Source of the DNA: Candidatus Blautia excrementipullorum
GTDB lineage: Bacteria; Bacillota; Clostridia; Lachnospirales; Lachnospiraceae
DNA length: 34,212 bases
Reading direction: 5' to 3'
Assembly (NCBI GenBank): GCA_019118645.1
Contig: DWYN01000124.1
Span: 1 to 34,212 of the forward strand
A program made the translations under genes and the position numbers. Positions 23,568 through 31,987 of the stretch are shown piece after piece (within the stretch, counting starts at the first letter, position 1; every line of letters begins with the position of its first letter). Under the pieces are notes generated by a model. It did no database searches and was not told where the DNA came from. It saw nothing but the letters and a program-made list of their open reading frames with translations.

Positions 23568-24437
23568 ATGGGAAAAATTGCGATTGTGACGGACAGCAAC
23601 AGCGGCATCACACAGGATCAGGGACGGGAACTTGGAGTTTATGTCCTTCCCATGCCCTTTTATATTAATGACGTAATGTACCTTGAGGGAATCACGCTTA
23701 CTCAGGAAGAATTTTACAGGCGCCTGCAGCAGGACGAGCCCATCTCCACATCTCAGCCAAGCCCGGCGGAGGTCTGCGGTCTGTGGGATAATCTTTTAAA
23801 AGAATATGATGAAGTAGTGCATATCCCCATGTCCAGCGGTCTGAGCGCATCCTGTGAAACAGCCATGGGGCTTGCGCGAAATTACGACGGAAAGGTTCAG
23901 GTAGTGGATAATCAGCGCATTTCCGTAACCCAGAGACAATCGGTTCTTGATGCCGTGAATCTGGCGAAGGCCGGAAGAACGGCAGCAGAAATTAAAAAGG
24001 TGCTGGAGGATGAAAAAATGGAATCCAGCATTTACATTACTCTGGAAACGTTGAAATACCTGAAAAAGGGAGGAAGGATCACCCCGGCGGCGGCAGCGAT
24101 CGGCACGGTGCTGAATCTTAAGCCGGTTCTTCAGATTCAGGGAGAAAAACTGGATGCCTACGCCAAGGTAAGAGGCAAGAAGCAGGCGAAGCGTGTTATG
24201 ATCAAGGCAGTGCAGGAAGATCTGGAAAAGCGCTTTGCGAAATATGTAAAATCAGGTGAAATGTGTCTGGCTATGGCTTATACAGGGAATCTGGAGGAGG
24301 CAGAGGAATTTAAAAAGGAAGTCCAGCAGGCCTTTCCCGGCTATGATATTCACATGGATCCCCTGTCACTGAGCGTTGCATGTCACATCGGACATGGGGC
24401 GCTGGCAGTTACCTGCGCAAAAAAAGTCACGGTCTGA
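23568..24437 (+). CDS. DegV family fatty-acid-binding protein
   Basis: A 289-residue cytosolic protein of the DegV (FakB-like) fold, which binds a fatty acid and in many Firmicutes presents it to the FakA kinase. Family features: the N-terminal AIVTDSNSGIT, the ISTSQPSPAEV segment, the ligand-contact loop PMSSGLSASCETA, and GGRITPAAAAIGTVLNLKPVLQI near the middle. Start ATG 23568 follows AAGGAGA. It precedes argS by 38 nt, so the two are probably cotranscribed. No FakA gene lies nearby, and whether this copy is a true FakB cannot be decided here. Confidence 0.92.
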   Translation: MGKIAIVTDSNSGITQDQGRELGVYVLPMPFYINDVMYLEGITLTQEEFYRRLQQDEPISTSQPSPAEVCGLWDNLLKEYDEVVHIPMSSGLSASCETAMGLARNYDGKVQVVDNQRISVTQRQSVLDAVNLAKAGRTAAEIKKVLEDEKMESSIYITLETLKYLKKGGRITPAAAAIGTVLNLKPVLQIQGEKLDAYAKVRGKKQAKRVMIKAVQEDLEKRFAKYVKSGEMCLAMAYTGNLEEAEEFKKEVQQAFPGYDIHMDPLSLSVACHIGHGALAVTCAKKVTV

Positions 24438-24475
24438 GAACCGGAAAGAATATGATATGAGGAGTTTAGTAGAGT

Positions 24476-26242
24476 ATGAAAAAACTGATGGAAATTATGG
24501 CAGAGGAATTATCCTCTGCCTTTGAAAAGGCCGGATACCGCCCGGAATATGGAAAGGTAACGGTATCCAATCGTCCGGATCTCTGCGAGTTTCAGTGCAA
24601 CGGGGCTATGGCAGGGGCAAAGGAATACAAAAAGGCTCCGTTTATGATTGCGGAGGATGTGGTGGCATATCTGAAGGACAGCCCTGTCTTTTCAAAAGCT
24701 GAGGTGGTAAAGCCGGGTTTTATCAACCTGGATGTAAAGGGCGAATTCCTTGCAGATTACATGAACCGGATGGGAGGAGACGAGAAGTTTTCTGTAAACC
24801 AGGCTGAGCAGCCCAGGACAATTATTATTGACTATGGCGGACCAAATGTGGCAAAGCCTCTTCATGTGGGGCATCTTCGCTCTGCGATTATTGGAGAAAG
24901 CATCAAGCGTATCGGAAGATATGTGGGACACAAGGTGATTGGAGACGTGCATCTGGGTGACTGGGGGCTGCAGATGGGGCTGATCATTACAGAGCTGAAA
25001 CACCGGAAACCGGAACTGGTGTATTTTGACGACAGCTTTCAGGGGGAATATCCTTCCGAGGCGCCTTTTACCATCGGGGAGCTGGAAGAAATTTATCCAT
25101 GCGCCAGCGCAAAATCAAAAGAAGATGAAGAATACCGGAACGAAGCCCTTGAGGCAACCCATCTTCTTCAGCAGGGCAAACCGGGATATATGGCGCTCTG
25201 GAACCATATTATGCAGGTTTCCGTTGCAGACCTGAAGAGAAATTATGACAAACTGAACGTTTCTTTTGACCTGTGGAAAAAAGAATCTGACGCGCAGCCT
25301 TATATTCCGGATATGGTGCAGGCCATGAAAGACCAGGGGTATGCTTATGAGGATCAGGGCGCGCTGGTGGTTGACGTAAAAGAAGAATCAGATACCAAGG
25401 AAATTCCCCCGTGTATGATTCTGAAGTCAGACGGCGCATCACTGTATACAACAACGGATCTTGCGACTATTGTAGAGCGTATGAAACTTTACCATCCGGA
25501 TGAGATTCTCTATGTGGTGGACAAGCGCCAGGAGCTTCATTTCATTCAGGTATTCCGCTGTGCGAGAAAGACCGGACTGGTGGAAAAAGATACAAAACTT
25601 TCTTTTCTGGGATTCGGAACCATGAATGGGAAAGACGGAAAGCCTTTCAAAACAAGAGAAGGCGGGGTTATGCGTCTGGAAACTCTGATAGCGGACATTG
25701 ATGAGGAAATGTACCACAAGATTGTGGAGAACAGAAGCGTGAGAGACAAGGATGCCCGGGAAACCGCAGAGATTGTAGGGCTTTCCGCTATCAAATACGG
25801 CGATCTCTCCAATCAGGCTACCAAGGACTATGTTTTTGATATTGACCGCTTCACCTCTTTTGAGGGAAACACAGGGCCATATATCCTTTATACGATTGTC
25901 CGGATTAAATCTATCCTGAACAGGTATGCCCAGGAAGGGGGAACCATGGAAGACGGGGAAATCCTTCCGGCAGTGAACAGCAGTGAGAAAAATCTTATGC
26001 TGGAGCTGACAAAATTCGGAAGCACGGTGGAAACTGCTTTTGAGGAAAAGGCGCCGCACAAAATCTGCGCTTATATTTATGAAGTATCCAACGCCTTCAA
26101 CAGTTTTTATCATGAAACCAAAATTCTCAGCGAGGAGAATCCGGAACAGAAGAAGTCTTTCCTGAAGCTTCTGGCTCTGACAAAAAGGATTCTGGAAACG
26201 GCCATCGATCTTCTTGGCTTTTCCGCACCGGAGAGAATGTAA
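24476..26242 (+). CDS. argS: Arginyl-tRNA synthetase
   Basis: Class I synthetase of 588 residues. An N-terminal tRNA-recognition domain (about 1-110) is followed by the HIGH motif as HVGH in NVAKPLHVGHLRSAIIGE. The arginine-specific catalytic segments VIGDVHLGDWGLQMGL and VYVVDKRQELHF-like YVVDKRQELHFIQVF follow. The KMSKS-equivalent loop is GFGTMNGKDGKPFKTREGGV, as in other bacterial ArgRS lacking a canonical KMSKS. A helical DALR anticodon-binding C-terminus ends in LGFSAPERM, close to the usual family ending. AGGAG precedes the ATG. No T-box is possible in the 38-nt gap to degV. Confidence 0.97.
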   Translation: MKKLMEIMAEELSSAFEKAGYRPEYGKVTVSNRPDLCEFQCNGAMAGAKEYKKAPFMIAEDVVAYLKDSPVFSKAEVVKPGFINLDVKGEFLADYMNRMGGDEKFSVNQAEQPRTIIIDYGGPNVAKPLHVGHLRSAIIGESIKRIGRYVGHKVIGDVHLGDWGLQMGLIITELKHRKPELVYFDDSFQGEYPSEAPFTIGELEEIYPCASAKSKEDEEYRNEALEATHLLQQGKPGYMALWNHIMQVSVADLKRNYDKLNVSFDLWKKESDAQPYIPDMVQAMKDQGYAYEDQGALVVDVKEESDTKEIPPCMILKSDGASLYTTTDLATIVERMKLYHPDEILYVVDKRQELHFIQVFRCARKTGLVEKDTKLSFLGFGTMNGKDGKPFKTREGGVMRLETLIADIDEEMYHKIVENRSVRDKDARETAEIVGLSAIKYGDLSNQATKDYVFDIDRFTSFEGNTGPYILYTIVRIKSILNRYAQEGGTMEDGEILPAVNSSEKNLMLELTKFGSTVETAFEEKAPHKICAYIYEVSNAFNSFYHETKILSEENPEQKKSFLKLLALTKRILETAIDLLGFSAPERM

Positions 26243-26257
26243 AACATGCAGGAATAT

Positions 26258-26285
26258 CAGGGCAGTGCATTTGAGCGCTGCCCTG
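26258..26285 (+). terminator. Hairpin after argS, weak terminator candidate
   Basis: CAGGGCAG (26258-26265) pairs with CTGCCCTG (26278-26285); three inner pairs extend the stem and an outer GGAAT/ATTCC pairing (26251-26255 with 26291-26295) is possible. The following sequence is TTGCAATT rather than a U-tract, so termination would be inefficient or factor-assisted. Confidence 0.45.
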
Positions 26286-26339
26286 TTGCAATTCCGGAAA
26301 TAAATTAAGAAAAAGTTTAGAAATAGAAAGAACAAATTG

Positions 26340-26348
26340 TGCTATAAT
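26340..26348 (+). promoter_or_regulatory. Extended -10 promoter of the kinase operon
   Basis: TG (26340-26341), C, TATAAT (26343-26348). No good -35 lies 17 bp upstream. A single half-site-like TAGAAAT occurs at 26318-26324 but the spacing differs from operators A-D. Transcription from here would start about 26355, restricting where translation of the kinase can begin. Confidence 0.65.
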
Positions 26349-26451
26349 AAGGCCAGAATTCATTCACGCCGGAGTTCTCCGGAACATTTCCCATACATTT
26401 TATTTACATTTACAAATCAGAATCCTCAGAGAGCGCACGGGAGGGGTTTTT

Positions 26452-27675
26452 ATCAGTTTAAACGGAATTATCTTAAAAGGCCGCTACTGCATTGTAAACA
26501 AGCTTGGAAAAGGCGGGGAGGGGACGCTTTACCTGGCCCGGGATCTGGAACTGGGCATGTACAGAGCTGTGAAAGAGCTTCCATTGTCGAAAAAGAGAGA
26601 GGCGAAGCTTCTGAGACTGCTGGATCATCCTTTCCTTCCAGGCATGATTGACTATGCGGAACGGGAAGAGAAATGCTATCTTGTAATGGAATATATTCAG
26701 GGAAAGTCCCTGGGGGAACTGCTGGAGGAAGGCAGAAATTTTGAGCCTGCGGAGATAGTCAGGATTGGTATACGGATTCTTCAGATATTTTCCTATCTTC
26801 ATTCCAGAAAGCCGGCCGTCTATTACGGGGATCTGAAACCGGAAAACCTGATGCTCACAGAGGAAGGCGAGCTGTACCTTGTGGACTTTGGAAGCGCTGT
26901 TTTTGGATATGAAAGACAGCAGTACGGCTGCCTGGGTACGAGAGGCTATGCGGCTCCGGAACAGTATTGTGGGAAAATCAGCGCTGTCAGTGATATATAT
27001 GCGCTGGGAAAGACGCTGGAGGTTCTCTGCGGAAAGAAAAAAATAAAGTATTTTTTCCTTTACCCCGGATTGGGCCTGTTTATCAGGAAGTGCTGCCATG
27101 GACGGGAAATGAAAAGATGGAATACAGCGGAGGAAGCTGAGGTGGCGCTTTCTGCAGTACGTCCGTTTTCCTTCAGGCGGAGAGACATTCTGTTTCCGGC
27201 AGCGGTATTTTTTCTTCTTCTTTTTCTTGTTTCAGGAAGAGCCGGAGAAGATAAGGAAAATCTGCCGGCCTTTGAGGCTGCCCTGTCTCCGGTAACGGCG
27301 TGGTACTATTCAATGCCTTACAGAAGCGGGGGATCTGAGTTAAGAGCGGAAATTTCCTCTCTGATCGAGAGAGCTCTTCAAAGAATGGCAAAACGATATA
27401 AGGATAACGAAGCGCAGATTCTGCTTCTGCTGGCGGGAAACAGTGAGCTTCAGGGCAGCGGAGCAAAGGCGGAAATGTATTACAGTGAACTTCAGAAAGA
27501 GGGGGATGCGGTTCCTGCTTATGGACTATTTTTAATCCGACAGGAACGGGATGAAGAGAGCAGGGAACTTTATGAAAGATGGAAGCAGGAGAACTGCTTT
27601 AAGGATTCGCCCTCTTTTGTGAAGGATATGTGGAAGAAGGCGCTGGATGACGCAGAAGGGGAGGCGAAAAAGTGA
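26452..27675 (+). CDS. Membrane-anchored eukaryotic-like Ser/Thr protein kinase (non-canonical start)
   Basis: A 407-residue kinase if read from ATC 26452. The glycine loop GKGGEG (19-24), catalytic K41 in RAVKEL, catalytic loop GDLKPEN (D127), LVDFGSA (DFG 145-147) and GTRGYAAPEQY are all present, so the core looks active. The usual HRD is YGD here. A transmembrane helix (about 246-262) follows, with a helical extracellular tail of about 145 residues. The glycine loop is encoded upstream of the first ATG (26557), and the frame from 26275 to 26556 has no ATG, GTG or TTG. ATC 26452 lies 5 nt after GGAGGGG (26440-26446) and gives MSLNGIILKGRY, a normal kinase beginning. Cotranscribed with the next gene (GTGA overlap). 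Confidence 0.85.
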   Translation: MSLNGIILKGRYCIVNKLGKGGEGTLYLARDLELGMYRAVKELPLSKKREAKLLRLLDHPFLPGMIDYAEREEKCYLVMEYIQGKSLGELLEEGRNFEPAEIVRIGIRILQIFSYLHSRKPAVYYGDLKPENLMLTEEGELYLVDFGSAVFGYERQQYGCLGTRGYAAPEQYCGKISAVSDIYALGKTLEVLCGKKKIKYFFLYPGLGLFIRKCCHGREMKRWNTAEEAEVALSAVRPFSFRRRDILFPAAVFFLLLFLVSGRAGEDKENLPAFEAALSPVTAWYYSMPYRSGGSELRAEISSLIERALQRMAKRYKDNEAQILLLLAGNSELQGSGAKAEMYYSELQKEGDAVPAYGLFLIRQERDEESRELYERWKQENCFKDSPSFVKDMWKKALDDAEGEAKK

Positions 27676-28562
27676 AAATCCGGGAGATGCTGCTTTCAGG
27701 AATATGCCTGCTGGCTGTGGAACTGGGAGGATTTGAGGTTTACGTGGAACCGGGGGCGAAGATGGATGTGCCCCCAGAATGGGAACAGAATATCACACCG
27801 GACGGTGACGAAGACTTTTCGGACAGCAGTGCTGAAACGGAAAACGGAAACGCCGGAGGAGAACAGCTTGGGGAAACAGCTTCAGCTCAATCCGGAAGCA
27901 GTGGAACTTCCGGAGAATGGGGCGGATCCGATCAGGGAAATCTTAATGAAAGGGAGGAGTTTGGCGATAACTGGACGGATTCCGGAGGGAGCGGGAAGAA
28001 TACTCTTGGCAGCGAAGCGGCGGAAACAGTGGGAATTCCTTCCGTAGGACAGGAGCAGAATTACGAAAACAGTCAAACAAACAGCAGCGGAGATTTCGAA
28101 GAAAAAAGTCCGGATATCCGGACAGGATATGAAGAGAATGCAGCATTGCAGGAAACGGAAGAAGACCAAACAGAAAACAAAGCACCTTCGGCAATGCCGG
28201 TTTCTCCGCAGCCTTCCGGATATGTTCTTCCCAGCCCTGCGGTAACCGGATTTTTGCCGGAGACTGACTGGTCTGCCAGGGAAGAAGCCCCCGGAAACTT
28301 ACTGGAGGTTCAGTACTGGAGCGGCAGACTGAAAAAAACATCCAGGCCGCGTCTGCTCCTCAGACAAAAAGGCACCATGGAGATTCTGTCATTTCGCGTT
28401 AATGGAAAGGAACAGAAATGGCGCTGGCATGGAAGCGGGATCGCAGCGGCGGAGGAAGCGGAAGCGGGGAGCCTGGTGGAACTGGCTGTGTTCACCGATT
28501 ATTCATGGACGTTATCCGCAAACCGTGTTATACTATGCAGTAATACGGAGGTTTCTCATTAA
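27672..28562 (+). CDS. Secreted low-complexity protein coupled to the kinase, unknown function
   Basis: A 296-residue protein with GTG start overlapping the kinase stop (GTGA). The first about 22 residues are hydrophobic (MLLSGICLLAVELGGFEVYV) and look like a signal or anchor without an obvious cleavage site. Residues about 35-200 are Ser/Gly/Glu/Asn-rich and probably disordered (GNAGGEQLGETASAQSGSSG). A compact C-terminal part (about 205-296) contains LLEVQYWSGRLKKTSRPRLL and MEILSFRVNGKEQKWRWHG, beta-rich by appearance. I recognise no family. Ser/Thr abundance and operon position suggest it might be a substrate or surface partner of the kinase (speculation). Confidence 0.75.
   Translation: MKIREMLLSGICLLAVELGGFEVYVEPGAKMDVPPEWEQNITPDGDEDFSDSSAETENGNAGGEQLGETASAQSGSSGTSGEWGGSDQGNLNEREEFGDNWTDSGGSGKNTLGSEAAETVGIPSVGQEQNYENSQTNSSGDFEEKSPDIRTGYEENAALQETEEDQTENKAPSAMPVSPQPSGYVLPSPAVTGFLPETDWSAREEAPGNLLEVQYWSGRLKKTSRPRLLLRQKGTMEILSFRVNGKEQKWRWHGSGIAAAEEAEAGSLVELAVFTDYSWTLSANRVILCSNTEVSH
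28506..28534 (+). promoter_or_regulatory. Promoter inside the end of 27672-28562, for the HAD gene
   Basis: TGGACG (28506-28511), 17 bp, TATACT (28529-28534) with TG at 28526-28527. It would drive 28645-29292 and downstream genes independently of the kinase. A CGCAGA/TCTGCG hairpin (28569-28586) lies in the leader. Confidence 0.5.
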
Positions 28563-28644
28563 GAAAGACGCAGATTTAAGTCTGCGCAGAGGCGCTCCGC
28601 CGCTGGAGAAATATCCGGAAAGTATAGAACAGCCGGAGGAATGT

Positions 28645-29292
28645 ATGTATAAAGCGATTTTATTTGACCTGGACGGAACCCTGACAGAGTCGGGGGAGGG
28701 AATAACGAAATCCGTACAGTATGCCCTTGAAAAAATAGGAAAGCCTGAAGAAGATCTGGAAAAATTAAAAGTATTTGTCGGCCCTCCTCTTCTGGAACAA
28801 TTTATGAAATATGCGGATCTGGACCGTGACACAGCACGCCAGGCGGTAGTATATTACAGAGAGCGGTACGCCGAAGTGGGGATTTATGAAAATCAGGTAT
28901 ATGCGGGAGTGGAAAAAATGCTGAAGACTCTGAAAAACAGAGGATACCGTCTTGCAGTGGCATCTTCCAAACCGGAGTATTTTGTGACGAAGGTGCTGGA
29001 CTATTTTCACCTTACGGACTGTTTTGATCAGATTGTCGGCAGTGAGATGAACGGGGCCCGCACAAGCAAGGCGGAGGTAATAGAAGAAACTCTGAAGAGA
29101 CTGGGACTTTCTGCTCATCGGCAGGAAGCGGTGATGATCGGAGACAGGGAACATGATATTCTGGGCGCCAGGGCCTGCGGTCTGGAATGTGTAGCTGTAT
29201 CTTATGGATACGGGACAGCGGAAGAGCTGCAGAAAGCGGAGCCGCTGAAAATCGTGGATTCTGCAGACGGCATTCTGGATTTTTTCGCCTGA
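28645..29292 (+). CDS. HAD-family phosphatase, phosphoglycolate phosphatase-like
   Basis: A 215-residue HAD hydrolase of subfamily I. Motif I is FDLDGTLTESGEG with nucleophile and acid D9/D11 pattern, motif II is the ASS of LAVASSKPEYF, and the motif III/IV region is MIGDREHDILGARACG. A helical cap domain lies between motifs I and II, as in Gph/PGP-type enzymes, so a small phosphorylated metabolite is the likely substrate. The start is ATG 28645 with CGGAGGA (28634-28640) just upstream; the frame extends to 28402 but that part overlaps the previous gene in another frame and lacks family sequence. Followed by the CPBP gene after about 20 nt. Confidence 0.92.
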   Translation: MYKAILFDLDGTLTESGEGITKSVQYALEKIGKPEEDLEKLKVFVGPPLLEQFMKYADLDRDTARQAVVYYRERYAEVGIYENQVYAGVEKMLKTLKNRGYRLAVASSKPEYFVTKVLDYFHLTDCFDQIVGSEMNGARTSKAEVIEETLKRLGLSAHRQEAVMIGDREHDILGARACGLECVAVSYGYGTAEELQKAEPLKIVDSADGILDFFA

Positions 29293-29312
29293 CCCCTCTG
29301 CGCAGACAGTCT

Positions 29313-30104
29313 GTGCCAAGACGGGTGTGGAGGGTGTGCTATCCATGCGGGATTCATTTTCTCATCAGCCAGATTGTCGCCTGGGCAGCTGTTAATATTC
29401 TGCTGTATTCAGGAGGGGACGTTCAGGATTATCAAAGCCTTGTTGTTATGCTGACAGGAATTACAGGACTTCTTATAATGATTCCCTGCACCTGTTTATA
29501 CCGAAGTGACAGGAGGGCGCGTATTTCAGGAGGACTGCTTTCGGAAAAAAGACAGAAGCATCTTAATTTTGGAGAAGGGATCCTGATTTTCTGCATGGGA
29601 ATTGGATTTTCCCAGTTTGCAAATATTCTGGTGGGACTGTTTCAGAATCTGCTGCATTATCAGCAGTATCAGGAGACTATGGATCAGATTACTCTGGGAA
29701 AGAGTCTTCTGACGCTGATTTTCTGGATGGGAATTATTGCGCCTCTGGCAGAAGAAATTGTGTTCCGCTGGCTGATTTATCTGAGACTTCGGGATTACAT
29801 GAAGATGGGGGCGGCAATTGTGATATCAGCCGCGTTTTTCGGGATTTATCATATGAATCTTGTCCAGGCGGTTTATGCCGGGATCCTGGGAGCAGTATTT
29901 GCTTACTTTCTGGAACTTACGGGAAGCATCTGGGCCAGTGTTCTTCTTCATATGGGCAGTAATATCTGGTCCCTGGTATTTACAGAGGCCGCGCCGTGGC
30001 TTTTGGAAAAATATCCTGCCTGGATCCTGGTCATCTACGCTGTGCTTTTGTGTACAGTCATTGCAGGAACCGCATATTTTCAGAGAAAACAAGAACATTC
30101 CTGA
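29313..30104 (+). CDS. CPBP-family intramembrane metalloprotease
   Basis: A polytopic membrane protein of about 263 residues. Motif 1 is LAEEIVFRWLIYLRLR (E-E-x-x-x-R), motif 2 is FGIYHMNLVQAVYAGILGA with the metal-binding histidine, and motif 3 is LLHMGSNIW (H and N). All CAAX-protease/bacteriocin-processing signatures are intact. The start is uncertain: in-frame GTG codons occur at 29313, 29325 and 29334, all with weak ribosome-binding sites, and no ATG precedes the first helix. I give 29313. Members range from prenyl-protein proteases to bacteriocin self-immunity proteins; no bacteriocin gene is nearby. Confidence 0.85.
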   Translation: MPRRVWRVCYPCGIHFLISQIVAWAAVNILLYSGGDVQDYQSLVVMLTGITGLLIMIPCTCLYRSDRRARISGGLLSEKRQKHLNFGEGILIFCMGIGFSQFANILVGLFQNLLHYQQYQETMDQITLGKSLLTLIFWMGIIAPLAEEIVFRWLIYLRLRDYMKMGAAIVISAAFFGIYHMNLVQAVYAGILGAVFAYFLELTGSIWASVLLHMGSNIWSLVFTEAAPWLLEKYPAWILVIYAVLLCTVIAGTAYFQRKQEHS

Positions 30105-30131
30105 ACAGGGAATAAGAAAAGGAAACAAAAT

Positions 30132-30950
30132 ATGGGGAAAATGGTAAGACTGGACAAATTCCTGGCAGATGCGGGGAAGGGAACCAGAAGTGAAGTAAAA
30201 AAATATATACAAAAGGGGCAGGTGTCAGTAAACGGCAGAACAGTAAAAAGTCCTGACCAAAAGATCGCCCCGGAGAAGGACCGTGTTTCTCTGAAAGGGG
30301 AATGTGTCCTTGCGGAGCCTGAGTTTGTCTATTACCTTCTTCACAAACCTGCAGGCTGCGTCAGTGCCACGGAGGACAGAAAAGAAAAAACAGTTATGGC
30401 CTATGTGCCGTCAGACCGAAAGGGGCTGTTTCCGGTAGGACGTCTGGACAAAGATACAGAGGGACTGCTTCTGATTACTAATGACGGAATGCTGGCACAT
30501 GAACTCCTCTCTCCTGCAAAGCATGTACAAAAGACATATTTTGTAAGAACCCGGGGGATAGTCACTGAAGCGGACAGGTGCAGTCTGGAGCAGGGGGTAG
30601 ATATCGGAGAAGAGAAAAAGACGCTGCCGGCCAAAGCAGTGATTCTGAAAAGTGTCTCCTCAAAAAACGATCCGCTCTCCGAAGGCGCTGCAGATTCCGG
30701 TATGGAAAGGGAGGACGGTGAAAAACTTCCGGAAACCTATACAGAACTTCTTCTGACAATCTGCGAGGGAAAATTCCATCAGATAAAAAGAATGATGGAG
30801 GCAGTAGGAAAGCCCGTAATGTATTTGAAACGAATTTCCATGGGACCTCTCAGCCTGCCCGCCGATCTGCCGAAGGGAGCCTGCCGCCCTCTGACAGAAA
30901 AAGAACTGGAAGATCTGAAGCAGGCTGGAAAGAACATTATAAAGCAGTAA
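30132..30950 (+). CDS. RsuA/RluB-family rRNA pseudouridine synthase
   Basis: A 272-residue RNA-modifying enzyme. An N-terminal S4 RNA-binding domain (RLDKFLADAGKGTRSEVKKY, VSVNGRTVKSPDQKI) is followed by the catalytic domain, with the active aspartate in GRLDKDTEGLLLITNDG. Late signatures are LTICEGKFHQIKRMMEAVGKPV and LKRISMGPLSLP, as in RsuA (16S U516) rather than RluE types, but the target cannot be fixed from this. An inserted segment around 180-200 (KNDPLSEGAADSGMEREDG) looks like a flexible loop. Start ATG 30132 follows AAAGGAAA; ATG 30141 is possible. Confidence 0.92.
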   Translation: MGKMVRLDKFLADAGKGTRSEVKKYIQKGQVSVNGRTVKSPDQKIAPEKDRVSLKGECVLAEPEFVYYLLHKPAGCVSATEDRKEKTVMAYVPSDRKGLFPVGRLDKDTEGLLLITNDGMLAHELLSPAKHVQKTYFVRTRGIVTEADRCSLEQGVDIGEEKKTLPAKAVILKSVSSKNDPLSEGAADSGMEREDGEKLPETYTELLLTICEGKFHQIKRMMEAVGKPVMYLKRISMGPLSLPADLPKGACRPLTEKELEDLKQAGKNIIKQ

Positions 30951-31020
30951 AGTACTCCGGCTGTATGCGGAAACAGAAAAGATTTGTTAAAATTCAGGAA
31001 AATACAGGTATAAAACAGAA

Positions 31021-31046
31021 AAACCCTCTTTACACAGAGGGTTTTT
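31021..31046 (+). terminator. Intrinsic terminator upstream of rpsB
   Basis: AAACCCTCT (31021-31029) pairs with AGAGGGTTT (31036-31044), loop of 6 nt, ending in five T. It closes the transcription unit ending with the pseudouridine synthase. Its loop overlaps the rpsB -35 element. Confidence 0.9.
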
Positions 31047-31058
31047 CTATGCTATAAT
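31029..31058 (+). promoter_or_regulatory. rpsB-tsf promoter
   Basis: TTTACA (31029-31034, five of six to consensus), 18 bp, TATAAT (31053-31058) preceded by TGC: an extended, near-consensus promoter as expected for ribosomal protein genes. The -35 falls in the loop of the preceding terminator. Confidence 0.8.
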
Positions 31059-31064
31059 TCAGAA

Positions 31065-31201
31065 GTTGCAGGCCGGGAAATATAATCGCCCGGCATAATA
31101 AACACGTGCAGAGATTCTTATGGAAGGTGCCTGTCCGATGTGTCAGGTCCGGATAGAACATGATCTGTGCGGAAGAATCTAACCAAAAAGGAGACAGAAA
31201 C
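31065..31201 (+). promoter_or_regulatory. Structured 5' leader of rpsB
   Basis: About 137 nt of untranslated leader between the predicted transcription start and the rpsB ATG. It contains a GCCGGG/CCCGGC hairpin (31072-31077 with 31089-31094) and a second foldable part with CCTG/CAGG and repeated GTCCG (about 31127-31155). Ribosomal protein genes often carry autoregulatory leaders bound by their product; whether this one binds S2 is inference, and I do not recognise the structure. Confidence 0.4.
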
Positions 31202-31957
31202 ATGAGTGTAATTTCAATGAAACAGCTTTTGGAAGCAGGTGTTCATTTCGGACATCAGACAAGAAGATGGAACCCCAAAATGGCTCCGTACATCTACACA
31301 GAGAGAAACGGCATCTATATTATCGACCTTCAGCAGTCTGTAGGAATGGTTGACGATGCGTACAACGCAATCGCAGACATCATTGCCAACGGCGGAAACA
31401 TCCTTTTCGTAGGAACAAAGAAACAGGCGCAGGATGCGATCAAGACAGAGGCTGAGCGCTGCGGACAGTTCTACGTAAACGAGAGATGGCTGGGCGGTAT
31501 GCTGACAAACTTCAAGACAATCCAGAGCCGTATTGCAAGACTGAAAGAAATCGAAGCAATGGAAGCTGACGGAACATTTGAAGTGCTTCCGAAGAAAGAA
31601 GTTATTGAATTAAGAAAAGAGCTTTCAAAACTGCAGAAGAACCTTGGCGGAATCAAAGAAATGAAGCGCCTTCCGGATGCAATCTTTGTTGTTGACCCGA
31701 AGAAAGAAAGAATCTGTGTGCAGGAAGCTCATACATTAGGCATTCCGCTGATCGGTATCTGCGATACTAACTGCGATCCGGAAGAGCTGGATTATGTAAT
31801 TCCCGGAAACGATGATGCGATCCGTGCCGTAAAACTGATCGTTTCCAAGATGGCAGACGCTGTTATCGAGGCAAATCAGGGCAATGCGGAAGAAGATGGC
31901 GAAATCGAAGCAGAATCCGAAGAGTTTGCTGAAGAAGCAGCAGCAGAGGAAGAATAA
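31202..31957 (+). CDS. rpsB: 30S ribosomal protein S2
   Basis: A 251-residue S2 protein. The N-terminus [27 protein letters not shown], then [33 protein letters not shown] and the late [26 protein letters not shown] are diagnostic. The C-terminus is a Glu/Ala-rich acidic tail. The start is ATG 31202 behind AAGGAGA; the frame extends to 31160 but that segment is leader. Paired with tsf 30 nt downstream, the usual order. Confidence 0.98.
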   Translation: MSVISMKQLLEAGVHFGHQTRRWNPKMAPYIYTERNGIYIIDLQQSVGMVDDAYNAIADIIANGGNILFVGTKKQAQDAIKTEAERCGQFYVNERWLGGMLTNFKTIQSRIARLKEIEAMEADGTFEVLPKKEVIELRKELSKLQKNLGGIKEMKRLPDAIFVVDPKKERICVQEAHTLGIPLIGICDTNCDPEELDYVIPGNDDAIRAVKLIVSKMADAVIEANQGNAEEDGEIEAESEEFAEEAAAEEE

Positions 31958-31987
31958 TTAATTCGATCATTCAGGAGGAAAATAGAA

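Noticed and set aside
26318-26348. Possible fifth copy of the TAGAGAW operator before the kinase operon
   Set aside because: Only the first heptamer (TAGAAAT) fits; the second position reads AGAACAA and the distance to the -10 is 7, not 8.
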